Translations under genes and position numbers: made by a program
Shown: positions 38,401 through 49,349 of the stretch, piece by piece
Position numbering within the stretch: the stretch's first letter is position 1
Layout of the letters: every line of letters begins with the position of its first letter
Notes under the pieces: generated by a model
What the model was told of the DNA's origin: nothing
Database searches by the model: none
What the model saw: only the letters and a program-made list of their open reading frames with translations
NCBI GenBank assembly: GCA_021234155.1
Contig: JAJEKV010000053.1
Location: 2,712,077 to 2,776,076 of the forward strand
From: Isoetes taiwanensis
Lineage: Eukaryota > Streptophyta > Lycopodiopsida > Isoetales > Isoetaceae
Direction of reading: 5' to 3'
DNA length: 64,000 nt

Positions 38401-39284
38401 TAATTCTTGCAAATCAGCCTTTAAACAATCAATGTGAATCATTAGAGCATCTGAGTCAGCAATATAACTTGATTTCTCCTCCTCTAAGTGGGATGCCAAA
38501 GCCATTTGCACATCAGTTGGCTTCCCGCTTGCTTTTACACCTGCCATAATGCTAAACTGCTCACATATTTGTGCATCTTTATTCAGCACAAGTCTTGTCA
38601 AGAACCTCTTATCACTCTCATGCTTCAACAGTTCAATTTCCATTGTTTTCCTTTTCTCTTTTAAAGTCTGTATTTCATCAAGCATGGAGGCAAAATCTAA
38701 TGCTCTTCTTTCCCTCCACCTTTTCATCATTTCCAACTGCTGCCCCAATTCTACTGAGGCATACATTTAGTAGCTTTAACAATTGGAAGACTTTTATCAG
38801 TAGCTAATTCAATGGTCGATTCTTTTTGAGAGCCTTTTGAATGAAGACTTGCACTTGCTTTCACCTCATCCCAATCAATGCTTACTCCTTTGTAATGAAG
38901 TGCATATGCTCGGGCAAAATACAATGGAATGTGATGATTTGCAATGTCCTTCCTACAAAAAACGTGCTCATCAAAAGAAAAAAAATCTGCCATCCAAATA
39001 GGCTTAATCCTGCACTCTTGATAACCCCTAATAGTAGGGGCTTCAGAACCCCAAACATCCTGCACTATTTGCACTAGCCCTGAAAACATGCTATCAAAAT
39101 TGTTGCTCCTAAGCTGCCTGATGCTTACCTTGTCAAACTCGGGCGGCAAGACCTCCCGATCTGAAGAAGACCCACTCTTGAGTTTTTGGGCGGCAGTTCC
39201 AGTGGGAGACCTTGGCATGGGCTTTACAGATTTGTTGCGAGGAGATTTCCTTGGAGATGTCTTTGTTCCAAGCTGTTTCGTCAT
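35405..39284 (-). CDS. Multi-exon gene of unknown function with coiled coil
   Basis: The minus strand carries a chain of protein-like exons with GT-AG borders. The first, about 39,284-38,212, encodes a basic Ser/Pro-rich start (TSPRKSPRNKSVKPMPRSPT), a globular part (FDKVSIRQLRSNNFDSMFSG; IKPIWMADFFSFDEHVF) and, after a one-base shift near 38,760, a long coiled coil (LDEIQTLKEKRKTMEIELLK; CLKADLQELEAAIEKISKDL). Smaller exons follow at about 37,267-37,067, 36,989-36,906, 36,833-36,740, 36,681-36,527, 36,459-36,431 and 36,362-36,226. Acidic C-terminal parts lie at about 36,222-35,893 and 35,808-35,405. Interruptions are a TAG at about 36,936, a shift near 36,222 and a T-run shift near 35,668. 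I recognise no family. It could be a chromatin or meiotic coiled-coil protein or an element-borne gene. The gene looks recently intact. Confidence 0.55.
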
Positions 39285-41085
39285 GATCTCTTCCCTGGTG
39301 CGTCAGCTCTCTGAAAATGCAAGCTTTTGGCTATGGAGGTCCTGATCTTGGCTATGGAGGTTTGAATATGGATGTCAAGCTTTCGGCTATGGAGGTTCGA
39401 GCGGGAGAGAGGTTGAACAGAGAGCGGGAGGAGAGTTCAAAATTATTTGCCCTATTAATGATTCATTCCAAGAATAATAATTTCTGGGGGGAGGGATTTT
39501 CTTACACTTTGAATTTGTAAATGTAAAATACTGGCACTTTTTTTGCCCACCCTTTCATGCTTCTACCCAGATAGAAAGCTAAATAAACTCCGGAAGTAGA
39601 CAATTACCAAAGGTTTCAAAAGGAAAAGAGGTAAGCCACAATGAAACTCAAAGTCAGAGATCATTGAATAAAAACCCCACCCTTTCGGGTTTTCGGGGAA
39701 CCCATGGAGATAAATAACAGACTAGGAGCCACACAAGTGCATCATCCATCCATCATTTGACAGTTGCCATAGAATCATTGCATTCTTGGGAAGACTCATC
39801 TTGCAAAATCAACAACAACATATGGCCGAACATAAACCCTAGGTGCAATGGTAGATGGCAGAAAAAACTAGCAAGAAAGGAAAAGATGAGATGCAAGACA
39901 AGACAAATGGAGAAAAAGAAGTCAACAAACGTCAAGAAAGAAAAAGGGAAAGAGAGTGAAAAATAACTATGGAATATAAATGGGATAAAACCTCCAAATG
40001 ACCCCATTTGTAGCCATGAGGATAGATAGAGTAGGCCAAACATGAACATTATGCAAGGAAGAACAAGTACTTAGTATTGTCAAAAAACCCAAAGTACTGC
40101 ATTGCCCCAAAAAAAGAACCAAAGGAATAGAATAGAATAGACGCCAATATACACATCACTTAAGATGTACACGTAAGTACTGCCTTGGCCATAGGCTATA
40201 AAGAATGTAACATCAAATGTGTTAGTGCACAAAAGAACGAAAATTATTGAAATGGGCATGAAAAGTATGCCTGTTGGAAGTGTGAAGCACAAGCAAAAAA
40301 AGGATGAAACCAAATCAAACTTACGCCTCAATAAATAATATCTATCAATGCCTATTAGCATTACTTTGAACCTACCTATTGTTTATCTAGGCCTAATGCA
40401 TGATGTTCAAAAGAATCGAGAAGTATAATGTATGAATAAAGAAGAGATACCAAGAGTAACATTAAGCAACAGGCAAATTCAAAGAAAATTGCCTAAAAGA
40501 CTAGAAAGAACGAAATGATAGTATGAGCTAATTTAAAAATAAAAATCCAAACCAAAAGACATGGCAAAAAGAAAAGCAAAGAATGAAGACTCAAGAAGTG
40601 ATTGTCTATGGTTAAAAGGCCGGCTTCAGACTACATCTTGCAAGCAAAGAGTGAATTAGATAGTTTAGACAAAAGGTCAGCCATGGAACCATTAAAATAA
40701 AATAAAATGGAAAACTAAGAATGGTTCTAATAACCATTATGGAAAAAATCGAGTGGCTCACCACAGACTGTTGGAAATAGTGAAGAGTGCAGCGGGAGCT
40801 GCTGCAAACAAATCGCCCACTGCCGATTGAATAGTCTGGCCTGTCTTTTACAGAGAGGCGGTGGCAGGTGCCTTCTACAAAGAGGCGAGTGGCAGTTCAG
40901 ATGGACACCTACAGAACACAGAGGAAAAAATAGTGAACACCAAACAAACATAGGGAGAGGAGAGAATACATATGATTATGGAGTAATAACAAAATGTTTG
41001 AAAGAATGGTGCATGGAAACTATCAAACATAGAGGCAAACAGTAAAAAGGTGATATTAAAGAAAAAACAGAAGATACCATAGAAA
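39285..41085. other. Upstream and intergenic region, no gene seen
   Basis: Directly upstream of the preceding gene is a small repeat (GGCTATGGAGGT three times, about 39,331-39,396). Beyond it the sequence is AT-rich with A-runs. A Cys-rich minus-strand frame at 40,727-40,951 looks fortuitous. I see nothing else. Confidence 0.4.
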
Positions 41086-41230
41086 GATCAACTTCTGTAG
41101 ATATCTCAGGTTCAAGAGGAGGTTCAAGAGGTCCATCTTGCTCTAAGATACCTACATGAAGCTTTAAAATGTAATCAACGTCTGCTTGGACCAGATCACA
41201 TTTAGGTAGAAACAAACTCATTAATAACAA
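41079..41230 (-). CDS. Single exon-like segment, unknown
   Basis: The minus strand reads [20 protein letters not shown], then [20 protein letters not shown] and STEVDLSM, ending at a plausible GTATCT donor near 41,078. The composition is protein-like. No family is recognised and no partner exon is found nearby. Confidence 0.3.
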
Positions 41231-41774
41231 CTCTATGACTCACTTTCATTTGCACTGCTTTATAGGCTATTAGCAATACATGTCCAACTATTCTTTTTGC
41301 ATGTCTCCAACAACTTCTTGAAAAATTGACAAATATGATGAACCTTATAGACTGCAGCTAAGATCTAACCAAAGCTAAATCAAGCTTTAAGCAGCTAAGC
41401 TTCTGCTATTTCGTAAGCCTCTTTTTCAGTCAAATCTAGAATGAAAGCTGAAGGGGCGGAAAATCGAAGAACAGTTGGGAAACACCAAAGAGGATGCATA
41501 GAAGACAATGATTACTGACAAACCTTGTACAGATCACCGTGGTATTGTTAAAGGTACGCTCTAAATAGTTGCTATTGCTGCAGTCTATCTTCATAGATGA
41601 TCTGAACCATAAGTAGAATTATTTTGCTCAACATAATATGATACTGAATACAAATATGTTAAACAAGCTCACTTGAACACATCATATTCAATATACAGCC
41701 AGAAAGCATTATTGCCTTGGCTTGTCAGTGCCGCATTTCCAGATTTATTCCATATGCAAGATACAAGAATAATT

Positions 41775-42116
41775 TTAAGAAGATGGGCATTGTTTGTCAC
41801 AGAGGCGAACCCAGTCAGGGACATTAACACAGCTTGTGGGGAGCTGTTTGCTGCAGAGGCAATGCATTGGGTGGCTGAGTAACAGGTTACAGCAGGCATT
41901 TAATTGGCGACCAATGCGGTTGACAATAGGGGAGAAATCTGTGGAGGAATTGACGCCGCCCGCAATGGGCTGCAGAATGCGCACCAATCCTCCACTGCAG
42001 CGAGTTGCAACATCGAGCACAGATGCCGTGTCGCAGCCACTCGGCGGCGACTTGGCATCTGTGCACACCAAGCTCAAGCTCACTACCAGCAGCACCCACA
42101 CCTTCTAAGCCTCCAT
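41775..42116 (-). pseudogene. Lipid-transfer-protein-like gene with early stop
   Basis: On the minus strand a hydrophobic leader (VWVLLVVSLSLV) precedes a mature domain with the eight-cysteine pattern of the plant nsLTP/2S-albumin/protease-inhibitor superfamily: C...C...CC (NACC)...CLC...C...C (spans GCDTASV to LCDKQC). These small secreted proteins bind lipids in a four-helix fold held by four disulfides. The in-frame ATG is at 42,116-42,114, but codon 4 is TAG (42,107-42,105), one C-to-T change from CAG. No other ATG precedes the leader. The rest is open to a stop near 41,775, giving about 113 codons. Length and cysteine order fit the family. It is either a recent pseudogene or carries a sequence error. 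Confidence 0.65.
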
Positions 42117-42485
42117 TGCTCGCTATTCCTCTTCCTCCCCCTTCCCAACCCGATTGGGTTCCGTGGACGTTAAAATTTCTTCCTTCCTTCCAACCTTAAG
42201 CACACCTTCATATTCTCATACCCCCATATGACACGCTTTTCTCATCTCACACGTTCTTCTTTTTCCTGCTTTGACCAGTCATAACTGGCATGGCCTCGCC
42301 AGTTGTTGAAAATAATGGACTCCCCAGCGTTCCCACTTTGATGCCTTTGATTTTTTTATGCCTTTCTTTTCTTGTCATCATTCATACACATGCTGCAAAT
42401 TATATTCTAAGGCATGGTTCCATTGTCCTTTTCTCAACAAGGCATGGATGCAACTGTTACTTCTGCCAATCCATTTAGCTTATTA

Positions 42486-42785
42486 GGCTTGTGGATAACA
42501 ATTACATGTATATGTTAGAATTGTCCAACAATGAGTTTTATCTTCACCAGAGCTTGCATTTGTATTGCGCCTGCACTGAGCTGAAGCATATTTGGCCAGC
42601 GTTGTAAACCCATCTTTGTCCTTTTCGCACTTCTTTGGTTTGCCATGAAGGGACACCAGCATTGCAATTGCTGGGCTATAGGAGGTGATCCCAGTGTATA
42701 GCTCGATCAGGTATTCTCTTATCTCTTTCTTCTTATAGCGGTTGCAAAACACAGAGACATTTTGTGAATATTTGGAAGCATTCAC
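42486..42785 (-). CDS. Possible short exon, unknown
   Basis: A 100-codon minus-strand frame reads SQNVSVFCNRYKKKEIREYL, then IELYTGITSYSPAIAMLVSL. It is protein-like in composition, with Lys- and Cys-rich parts. It lies about 0.4 kb upstream of the lipid-transfer-like gene on the same strand. I recognise no domain and no splice context, so coding status is uncertain. Confidence 0.25.
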
Positions 42786-42789
42786 ATTT

Positions 42790-44400
42790 ATGTCTTGAAA
42801 AAGCTTTTACAAACCCAAGACAAAGATGAAGGCTATTATTTTCTTCAAATCCGTTTCAACCTACTGCTGACATATTTTGTTTTACAAATAAGATCTGACC
42901 TATTTTTGGCTTAGTCCAAAAAAATTTTGAGAAAATAATCCGGTTTTGCCAAAGCCCAGTGTGTCCTCCAAAGAATATATTTGCAAAGAGCCATTCTTTA
43001 TTCGTTGCCTTGTATGTTCTTTTTCTATTTGTGATCAACAAAAATGATATAGAATGCTTTCTTTGATAAGCAGTCATGTCTCTTCTCCAACAACATTTGA
43101 ATAAAGCTATTGTTTATCCCTAGAGCTTAAGATATAAGTGAAAGCTTAGCTTAGATATTTGTGTTTCTGTAGATGCACATGTTGGCGAGCATTTCAATGA
43201 AAAGTCGCTAAGGAATAATTCTTAAAACTGGAATTTTTTACGACTCTACTATTTCAAACCAATTATTCATCTACTATTGCAGATTTACACCGTCTGGGGG
43301 TAAGTCTCTTATCTATGGGTTCAAGATGTGCCTAGAGTCATTCTTTAATCTGAACATGATAGTTTGCAGCTTCATGGCCTAGAACTAGAGCGCTTAGACA
43401 AATTTCATGGTTTTCGCTGCTTCCATAATAAAATCATGGCAGATGCATGTCAGAGTGGTTACTTGTTCATAATAAGCTATTGATCCATGCTTTTCTCAAA
43501 ACTAATGATATCCTTTTCCGCAGTTCCAAGCAGCCTTTGTAATGGGGCCAAGTTAGGGCCTCTAAGCTTTTTCTCATTTGTGTTTATTAATCTTTGGGCT
43601 TGCAGTGCATCATACCTTCCTAGGGCACATGGCTAATTACGTCTAAGACTAACCATTTTTAAGACTGGAACATGCAACAGTCAGATCAAGCTATGAACTA
43701 TAATGCTAAAGCATCTTGAAGTTAGAAAATACAATTTTCTATTGTAACACCATATGGAGGAAAGCAACAGGAGCATGGTTGAACTAAGCTAGTAAGAATG
43801 TTTTGAAAATTGCAACGCTAAATGTTTGCCATTCATGTGAATGTTCATGCCATTTTTACTATGAAAGTGCATTTGATCTAATATCGGCTTCAATCTAGCT
43901 TTAGGAAAACACTATGGACTTTATAATGTTGCATGTTTGTGAGTCTGATGGATGGGAACATTTGGATCAATAGTGATGGCCCTCGTAAAAGGACCCTTCA
44001 ACTAAAGTGAACACTAGCTTATTCCATCCATACAAGCAAGTTGTAGTCAAATGGATTTCACTAGATTCAAAGCCTTTGCTTGTGGATGGCCATAGGTAAT
44101 ACGTGGTTGACGTGTAAGGGACATAGTTTTTGTCTACCTTTTTAGATATCTAAGAACTAGTTCATTCCTTCTTAGTGTAGTGTGAGTGAAATGAAAGAAC
44201 AATCTCATCTCCTTGCAACCTACAAAACTTAAATATGAATATCAAATCCCACAAGTCACCTTGCTATCCTCCCAACCGAATTTGCCAGGAAAGCCTCTAA
44301 TGAGGTCCCTATCTCAGTCTTGCACTTTCTTTAACACAATTCAATGACAGTCAGGCTAATAGAAGATAATAGCTTTTAGTAGAACTTAGAGTTTTAGAAC
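42790..44400. other. Intergenic region, nothing recognised
   Basis: The stretch is AT-rich with ordinary composition. I see no open frame with a motif, no tRNA and no clear repeat before the transposase pseudogene. Confidence 0.45.
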
Positions 44401-44404
44401 TCCA

Positions 44405-46376
44405 CCTCCCATCCATGTTGCTAAACCTAATGTTGATGCCAATCTTGATCCTCAATCCCTATCTGCTGCACCTAGGAAGAAGAAATCAGGCCATGCAAAC
44501 CTCCAAACTAGACCAAAAAGAAGTCAGCCCAAAGATCTTGTTAGAAATGCAGCAAGGGGGGCTTGGACTGTGAAAGTTATGGAGGAAGCCATTGATGCAA
44601 TAGATGATGTTCTCATGTCTATTAGAGCTGCTGCTATTCATTATGGCATCCTCCAAACCACACTTAGAAACCATCTGTCAGGTTTAACCCAACACAAGCA
44701 TGGTTGCATTCCTAGGGCCTTGACTATTGATGAGGAAAATAGTCTTGCTGCTTGGGCTTTGCAGCAAGCTAATAATGGAAGGGCCATCACTTTAGAAATA
44801 TTTAGGGAAAGAGTGGCTGAGCTTGCAATTAACAGGCCTACAACTTTTGCAGATGGCTTGCCCGGCCAAAAATGGTGGAGAGGGTTCAAGAGAAGACACC
44901 CTGAGATCAGGCTCAGATCTGCCCAGCCAATTGAGGTGCTTAGAACCCGGGCCTTGACAACATCTAACCTGAACAACTTCTATGGCACCCTACAAAACAT
45001 TTACCGTAGTGTGCAGTTGGACTCCAGCCGAATTTGGAACTGTGATGAGACTGGGATCCAAGCTGGAGATAGGACTGGAATTAAGATGCTTGCCAAGTCC
45101 ACTAATCGATATGTTGGTGGCACTATTCCCAATAGTAGAGAGTGGGTGACACTCTTATGCTGTGTCAATGCTGCAGGCCAAAGAATACCTAACCTTTATG
45201 TCTTTTAAGGGAAGAGGATGAGGGACTGTAATGTGTTGGCAGGCTGTGAACCTGGTGCAGTCTGGTCATATAAAAAAAAAGCATGGATTACTGATGTCTT
45301 GTTTGCAGGTTGGCTTGATCACTTCAAAGCTTCAGTTCCAGGGGGGATTAGTCCACAAAGACCACACTTGTTGGTGTGTGATGGCCATGGCAGCCATGTG
45401 ACCATGGAGGCGATGTCCAAAGCTAGGGATATGGCTGCACAGTGTGCTACTCCCTCCACACACTTCTCACAAACTCCAGCCTCTAGATGTGTCTTGCTTC
45501 TCCCCATTCAAGCAAGCCTTCAGAAGATTAAGAGCCAAACTGATGCATACAACCAATTATGTTGAGCCATCCAAGCCAGATCTTGCTACTCTTGTTTACA
45601 AAGCTTGTGATGCAGCACTTACCCCTGAAAACATCAAAGCAGGATTCCAAGCAACTGGAATTTGGCCCTTTCTTGCTGATATGGTGCTACCAGACCCTAC
45701 TGCTGATCAGTATGCAGCAGAACATCCAGATGAGGAGGGGACTAGTGATGGGATTCTGACGTTGTATATGATAGAGTTGATCCCCCAGCCAATGAGGCTG
45801 AAACTAACAGTGACAATGTTGTTCCTGATTCTGAAGCACCTGCAGATGGCTTGCATGCACTAGCTGCTGCAATTGAGCAAGATAAAATCACTGAAATAGC
45901 TGCAGCAAATGAGGCAGTGGTAGTTGCAACACATGAAGATACAAGCAAGAAGGGAAAAGGTAAGCTTCCTCCTACTCTCAAAAAGAAGCTTTACATTACT
46001 AGTGATGAGTTTATGGCTGCAAAGAGAGATTACTTAAAGCAATTAGAGGAGGCAAAGGAAATTAGAAAGAAGCAAGTTGAAGAGAAGGCTAGGATAAGGG
46101 AGGAGAAGGCCAAAAAGAAAGAGGAAGAGAAGTTGAGGAAGGAGAAGGTAAGGTTGGAGAGAGATGAGAGGAGAAAGGCCAATGGGCCCGAGAAGAGAAA
46201 GAGAAAGAAGGGTAGGAAATTTGCTGAAAGTGATGATAGTGAAACTGATGAAGAAATTGAGATTGCCAACATAGAGGTTGCCTATCAAATGAGGAGCGGC
46301 AAACGTGTGAGGAAGTCAAGTTCAAAGGTCATTGAGGCTGCTGAGGCCAATGAAAGTGCTAAGGTACACTTAATTT
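44405..46376 (+). pseudogene. Jerky/pogo-type (CENP-B-like) DDE transposase
   Basis: The plus strand encodes a Tc1-pogo-family transposase. An N-terminal helix-turn-helix region lies around RAAAIHYGILQTTLRNHLSG, and a Tc5/CENP-B-type DNA-binding domain around GRAITLEIFRERVAEL and GQKWWRGFKRRHPEI. The DDE_1 core has WNCDETGIQ (45,036), VCDGHGSHVT (45,374) and LLPPHTSHKLQPLDV (45,445-45,490). A long charged C-terminal coiled coil follows (EEKAKKKEEEKLRKEKVRLE), then GKRVRKSSSK. Three frameshifts (near 45,205 in a T-run, near 45,440 and near 45,760) break it; the catalytic residues otherwise look intact. The coding stretch ends at a possible GTACAC donor (46,362), 40 bp before the terminal repeat of the next transposon, so that transposon may have landed in its intron. 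Terminal repeats of this element were not found. Confidence 0.85.
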
Positions 46377-46402
46377 GTGCTTACTATTATCTTTAGGATA
46401 AT

Positions 46403-46432
46403 AACAAAGTTTAAATTGAAACGCACTTATTT
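46403..46432 (+). repeat. Left terminal inverted repeat of copy A
   Basis: Thirty bases match the copy B termini with one or two differences. The similarity continues inward past position 46,500, through a short palindrome (GGAATCTTTGAAAGATTCC). Confidence 0.9.
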
Positions 46433-46796
46433 GCTCCAAACGCACTTCAAAAGGAATCTTTGAAAGATTCCCTAAAATTCCCTTAAAAAGTCCATTTTTA
46501 AGGTTTTTTCGTGACAGATGTAGGTACCCTTTTTGAGGGGTTGATTGAACATACCATCCATGCAAAAATTTTAAATAGCAATTTTCATCCTCCCAATTTA
46601 GAACAAAAAATAGTTACTTATATAAAGTGTAGCAAAAAGGGGGCAATAAAAAAAATAGCAAGGGTAGTAGAGTGACAAGGAAGTGATATATTCAAGGTTG
46701 TGAAAATTGTACAAAATTATGAACAAAATTGTAAAAAATATAGGACATTTTGACAAACCCTCATCACCTGCACTTTCTGTTCTTTACATGTTCGAG

Positions 46797-47068
46797 TCAT
46801 CGGACAAACTTACATTTTGCAGCAATATCAGGATGCATCTCATCCTCAGACTCATTTAATCCCTGATCACTTGAGCCTTCATCCTCAGCTTCACTCTCAA
46901 AACTGGATGTACTCGAACGATCTTCTTCCTCACTGTCTACAAGTGAGTCTTCATCATCATCTTTTTTGGCCACCTTTCTAGGTTGTTTGTCTAATCCACA
47001 TGCCGACCTTATTAAAGTTTGAGTGACCATACGTAACTTATTAGCGGCCGGTCGACAAAGTCATGTGC
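46797..47068 (-). pseudogene. Copy A putative transposase gene, C-terminal end
   Basis: The minus strand encodes the acidic C-terminus of the element's second gene (LVDSEEEDRSSTSSFESEAE ... DEMHPD), ending in a TGA at about 46,799, roughly 0.4 kb inside the terminus, as in copy B. The LINE insertion at 47,083 separates it from the rest of the gene (49,364-49,870). Confidence 0.8.
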
Positions 47069-47082
47069 AAGAACCTTTACTT

Positions 47083-49349
47083 TTTTTTTTTTTTTTTTTT
47101 TTTTGAAGAAACGGCAGAGATTGTATTAGTATATGAGAAAATTACATGATCATACATACAAAAAAACCATTGTAGGGATCAACCTTGCAATGGAAAAATG
47201 GTGATGGCTAGAGGACCACCACAAACCTTTTTTAGGGGAAGGATACCCGCTCAAAACAAAGGAAAAAGCACTTTTAAAAAATAGTTCGAGCATAGAGAAA
47301 GTCCAAAAGCTGGTCAACATTTTACGTAATATCGGGGACCCCTTCGAGATTGATTATAGCAAAGGCCTCCTCTCAGATGGACAAGCATCAGTCGTCAAGT
47401 TCATTCGCCCATAACCTCGTTGAATCCGGAGATACATAACCCAAGCATCACGAGCATCTTCATGAATTTTCAGCTTTGCTTGGAAGTAAGGTTTAATCTC
47501 CTGGATGAACCTCCGAAGATCTTCATCATTCAAATGGCCGGGTAAAGGTAATGCGGTGATAACCTCGCTTTTAAGCCGAGAAAAGTGCATCAATGGTTTC
47601 CAAAGGCGAGAGAGGAACAGTAGCAGGGATCAACCTCGCGGGCATGTCCTCCCTCATGGTGCCTCCTCAGCAGAAGCTCTGTCAAACAAAGAATCCACAT
47701 CATTAAAGAGCAAAGTGAAAAACTGAAAGAAACCATTGAAGTTTCCTAAGGAATCCCAGCGTCTGTTATAATTCAAGCCCTGCTTTGCCTTATGAGCCAT
47801 GGCAGCTTCAGCTAGGAGGACCTGAAAGGAAGCTTTGAGTTTATTCAGACTTGGGGCCGATCCAGAGATAGCAACTTCATTTCTATGTTTCCATATGGCC
47901 CAGCAAGAAAGGATCCGAATGGTTCCTTTGAAAGGGGAATTCTGATTTAAGTATTGTAGCAAGGAAGCCTCATCAATAGGAGTATGTTGCACCAGAGGTT
48001 GAATCCACTGCCAAAAAAGAGAAAGCCAAGGACAGAGGAAGACGTGTGAACTTGTTTCTGTGGAGCCACAGTCCATTGGACATAAATCAGAGATTTGATT
48101 GTTGAATTGGGCTCTGAAACCATTTGTTTTTAAACTTTTGTTCAACAGTAACCATCTAAAGAGCCCGATTTTGCTAGCACATTGAAGTTTCCACCCCTGT
48201 CTTATGATTTCAATAGCAAGATCCTGTTGGCAATTCCAAGCTCTGCTCACTTTTAATTGAGACCTGTCCAAAAGCATACTATAAATTTTAGAAACCTTAT
48301 ATGGACGCCCACCACAGGTCCAATTCTGAGCTTCATTTGCTTGTCCAACTGGGTTTCGGGTTAGAGTGGCATAGATGTTTCTGTTTGTATCCGTGTCAGG
48401 CAGGATTGAGGTGAGGTCTCCCCAATCTTTCCATTTGTCACCATTTTTCATGGAACCAATGGTATGCAGATCTGCATAGCACCATTCCTTATACTTAAGA
48501 GGATGTTTAAGGGCTAAACATCCCTCCTCTTCCTCGGTCAGGTCCTGATGCCAGAAGAAACTAAAATTATTACTAACAGAAGTCAAAGGCCGAGCTCTGA
48601 AGCAGGGAGATGCTTGGTTCCATGCAGAGAGAATTCTTCTCAAAATTTTGGATGTGCCTGGGGCAGCTTTAAGTTGAAAGAAAAGCCGAGTCGGGAAGAT
48701 GATGAGGGAGTGAAGGAGACCCTTCTAGAGATGTAACCCCGGCCGAAGACTTTTACCAATTTCAAAGGTCGAGAGAGGGGGCAAAGAGCATTAAAGATCT
48801 CCACTACTAGCTTTGCTTTGCGGGGCTTGTGCTTGGACAAAAAGGTCTTTTGCAGCCCGGACCTCCTTCTTTCCTAGGCGGTCAGACACTCCAGGAGACC
48901 ATTCTCGCACCTTGCGGATATAATCCCTCATGGCTGATTCTAGCTTCCTATAGGAGGATTTATCAGCAATGATGGCTGAAGAGAAAAAAATGTGTGTACT
49001 TGCAATCACACTATTAACAATCTCGACTCTTCCTGCAAGGGAAAGGGATTTAGGATACATTTGTATTTTTTTCCTCATCCTATTGACTATGGGATCCCAT
49101 AACCCTGCCAGATTCATATTAACTGCCAAAGGTAAGCCAAGTAATTTGGTGGCAGTTTTGTGACCTGTGACCTTTATTCCATGGATCTCGTCTTCCTCAG
49201 ATTGCAGGATAATTGTGCTTTTACTTTTATTCAAATGGACTCCTGATGCACCCCCAAAAAGATTTAGCATCTCCAGAAACTTTGGCAAACTGGAACCATC
49301 ATTTTGAAGGAAGGTAAAAGTATCATCTGCATACTGCATTATAGAGAAA
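47083..49349 (-). mobile_element. 5'-truncated LINE with poly-A tail and 14-bp target duplication
   Basis: The T-run at 47,083-47,104 is the poly-A tail of a minus-strand LINE. The 14-bp sequence AAGAACCTTTACTT flanks it at 47,069-47,082 and 49,350-49,363. Copy B has the uninterrupted site once, in the other orientation, at 59,556-59,569. The LINE begins just upstream of the reverse-transcriptase YADD motif, so most of ORF2 was lost on insertion. Confidence 0.95.
47654..48643 (-). CDS. LINE ORF2 C-terminal part with zf-RVT domain
   Basis: This 329-codon minus-strand frame is the region after reverse transcriptase in plant L1-type LINEs. It includes WTCGGRPYKVSKIYSMLL, WKLQCASKIGLFRWLLL and the zinc-binding zf-RVT motif around CPMDCGSTETSSHVFLCPW, then the ILSCWAIWKHRNEV helix. 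It is separated from the RT part (48,791-49,349) by a frameshift. A further segment at 47,354-47,593 may be the end of the same ORF. The protein is incomplete and inactive. Confidence 0.85.
   Translation of the reverse strand: MRRILSAWNQASPCFRARPLTSVSNNFSFFWHQDLTEEEEGCLALKHPLKYKEWCYADLHTIGSMKNGDKWKDWGDLTSILPDTDTNRNIYATLTRNPVGQANEAQNWTCGGRPYKVSKIYSMLLDRSQLKVSRAWNCQQDLAIEIIRQGWKLQCASKIGLFRWLLLNKSLKTNGFRAQFNNQISDLCPMDCGSTETSSHVFLCPWLSLFWQWIQPLVQHTPIDEASLLQYLNQNSPFKGTIRILSCWAIWKHRNEVAISGSAPSLNKLKASFQVLLAEAAMAHKAKQGLNYNRRWDSLGNFNGFFQFFTLLFNDVDSLFDRASAEEAP

Noticed and set aside
40827..41045. Plus-strand 72-codon frame and minus-strand Cys-rich frame at 40,727-40,951
   Set aside because: The sequence has a short internal repeat (ACAGAGAGGCGGTGGCAG / ACAAAGAGGCGAGTGGCAG) and no motif or splice context.
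46030..46325. Three overlapping minus-strand Ser/Leu/Phe-rich frames
   Set aside because: They are antisense to the charged coiled coil of the Jerky/pogo transposase.
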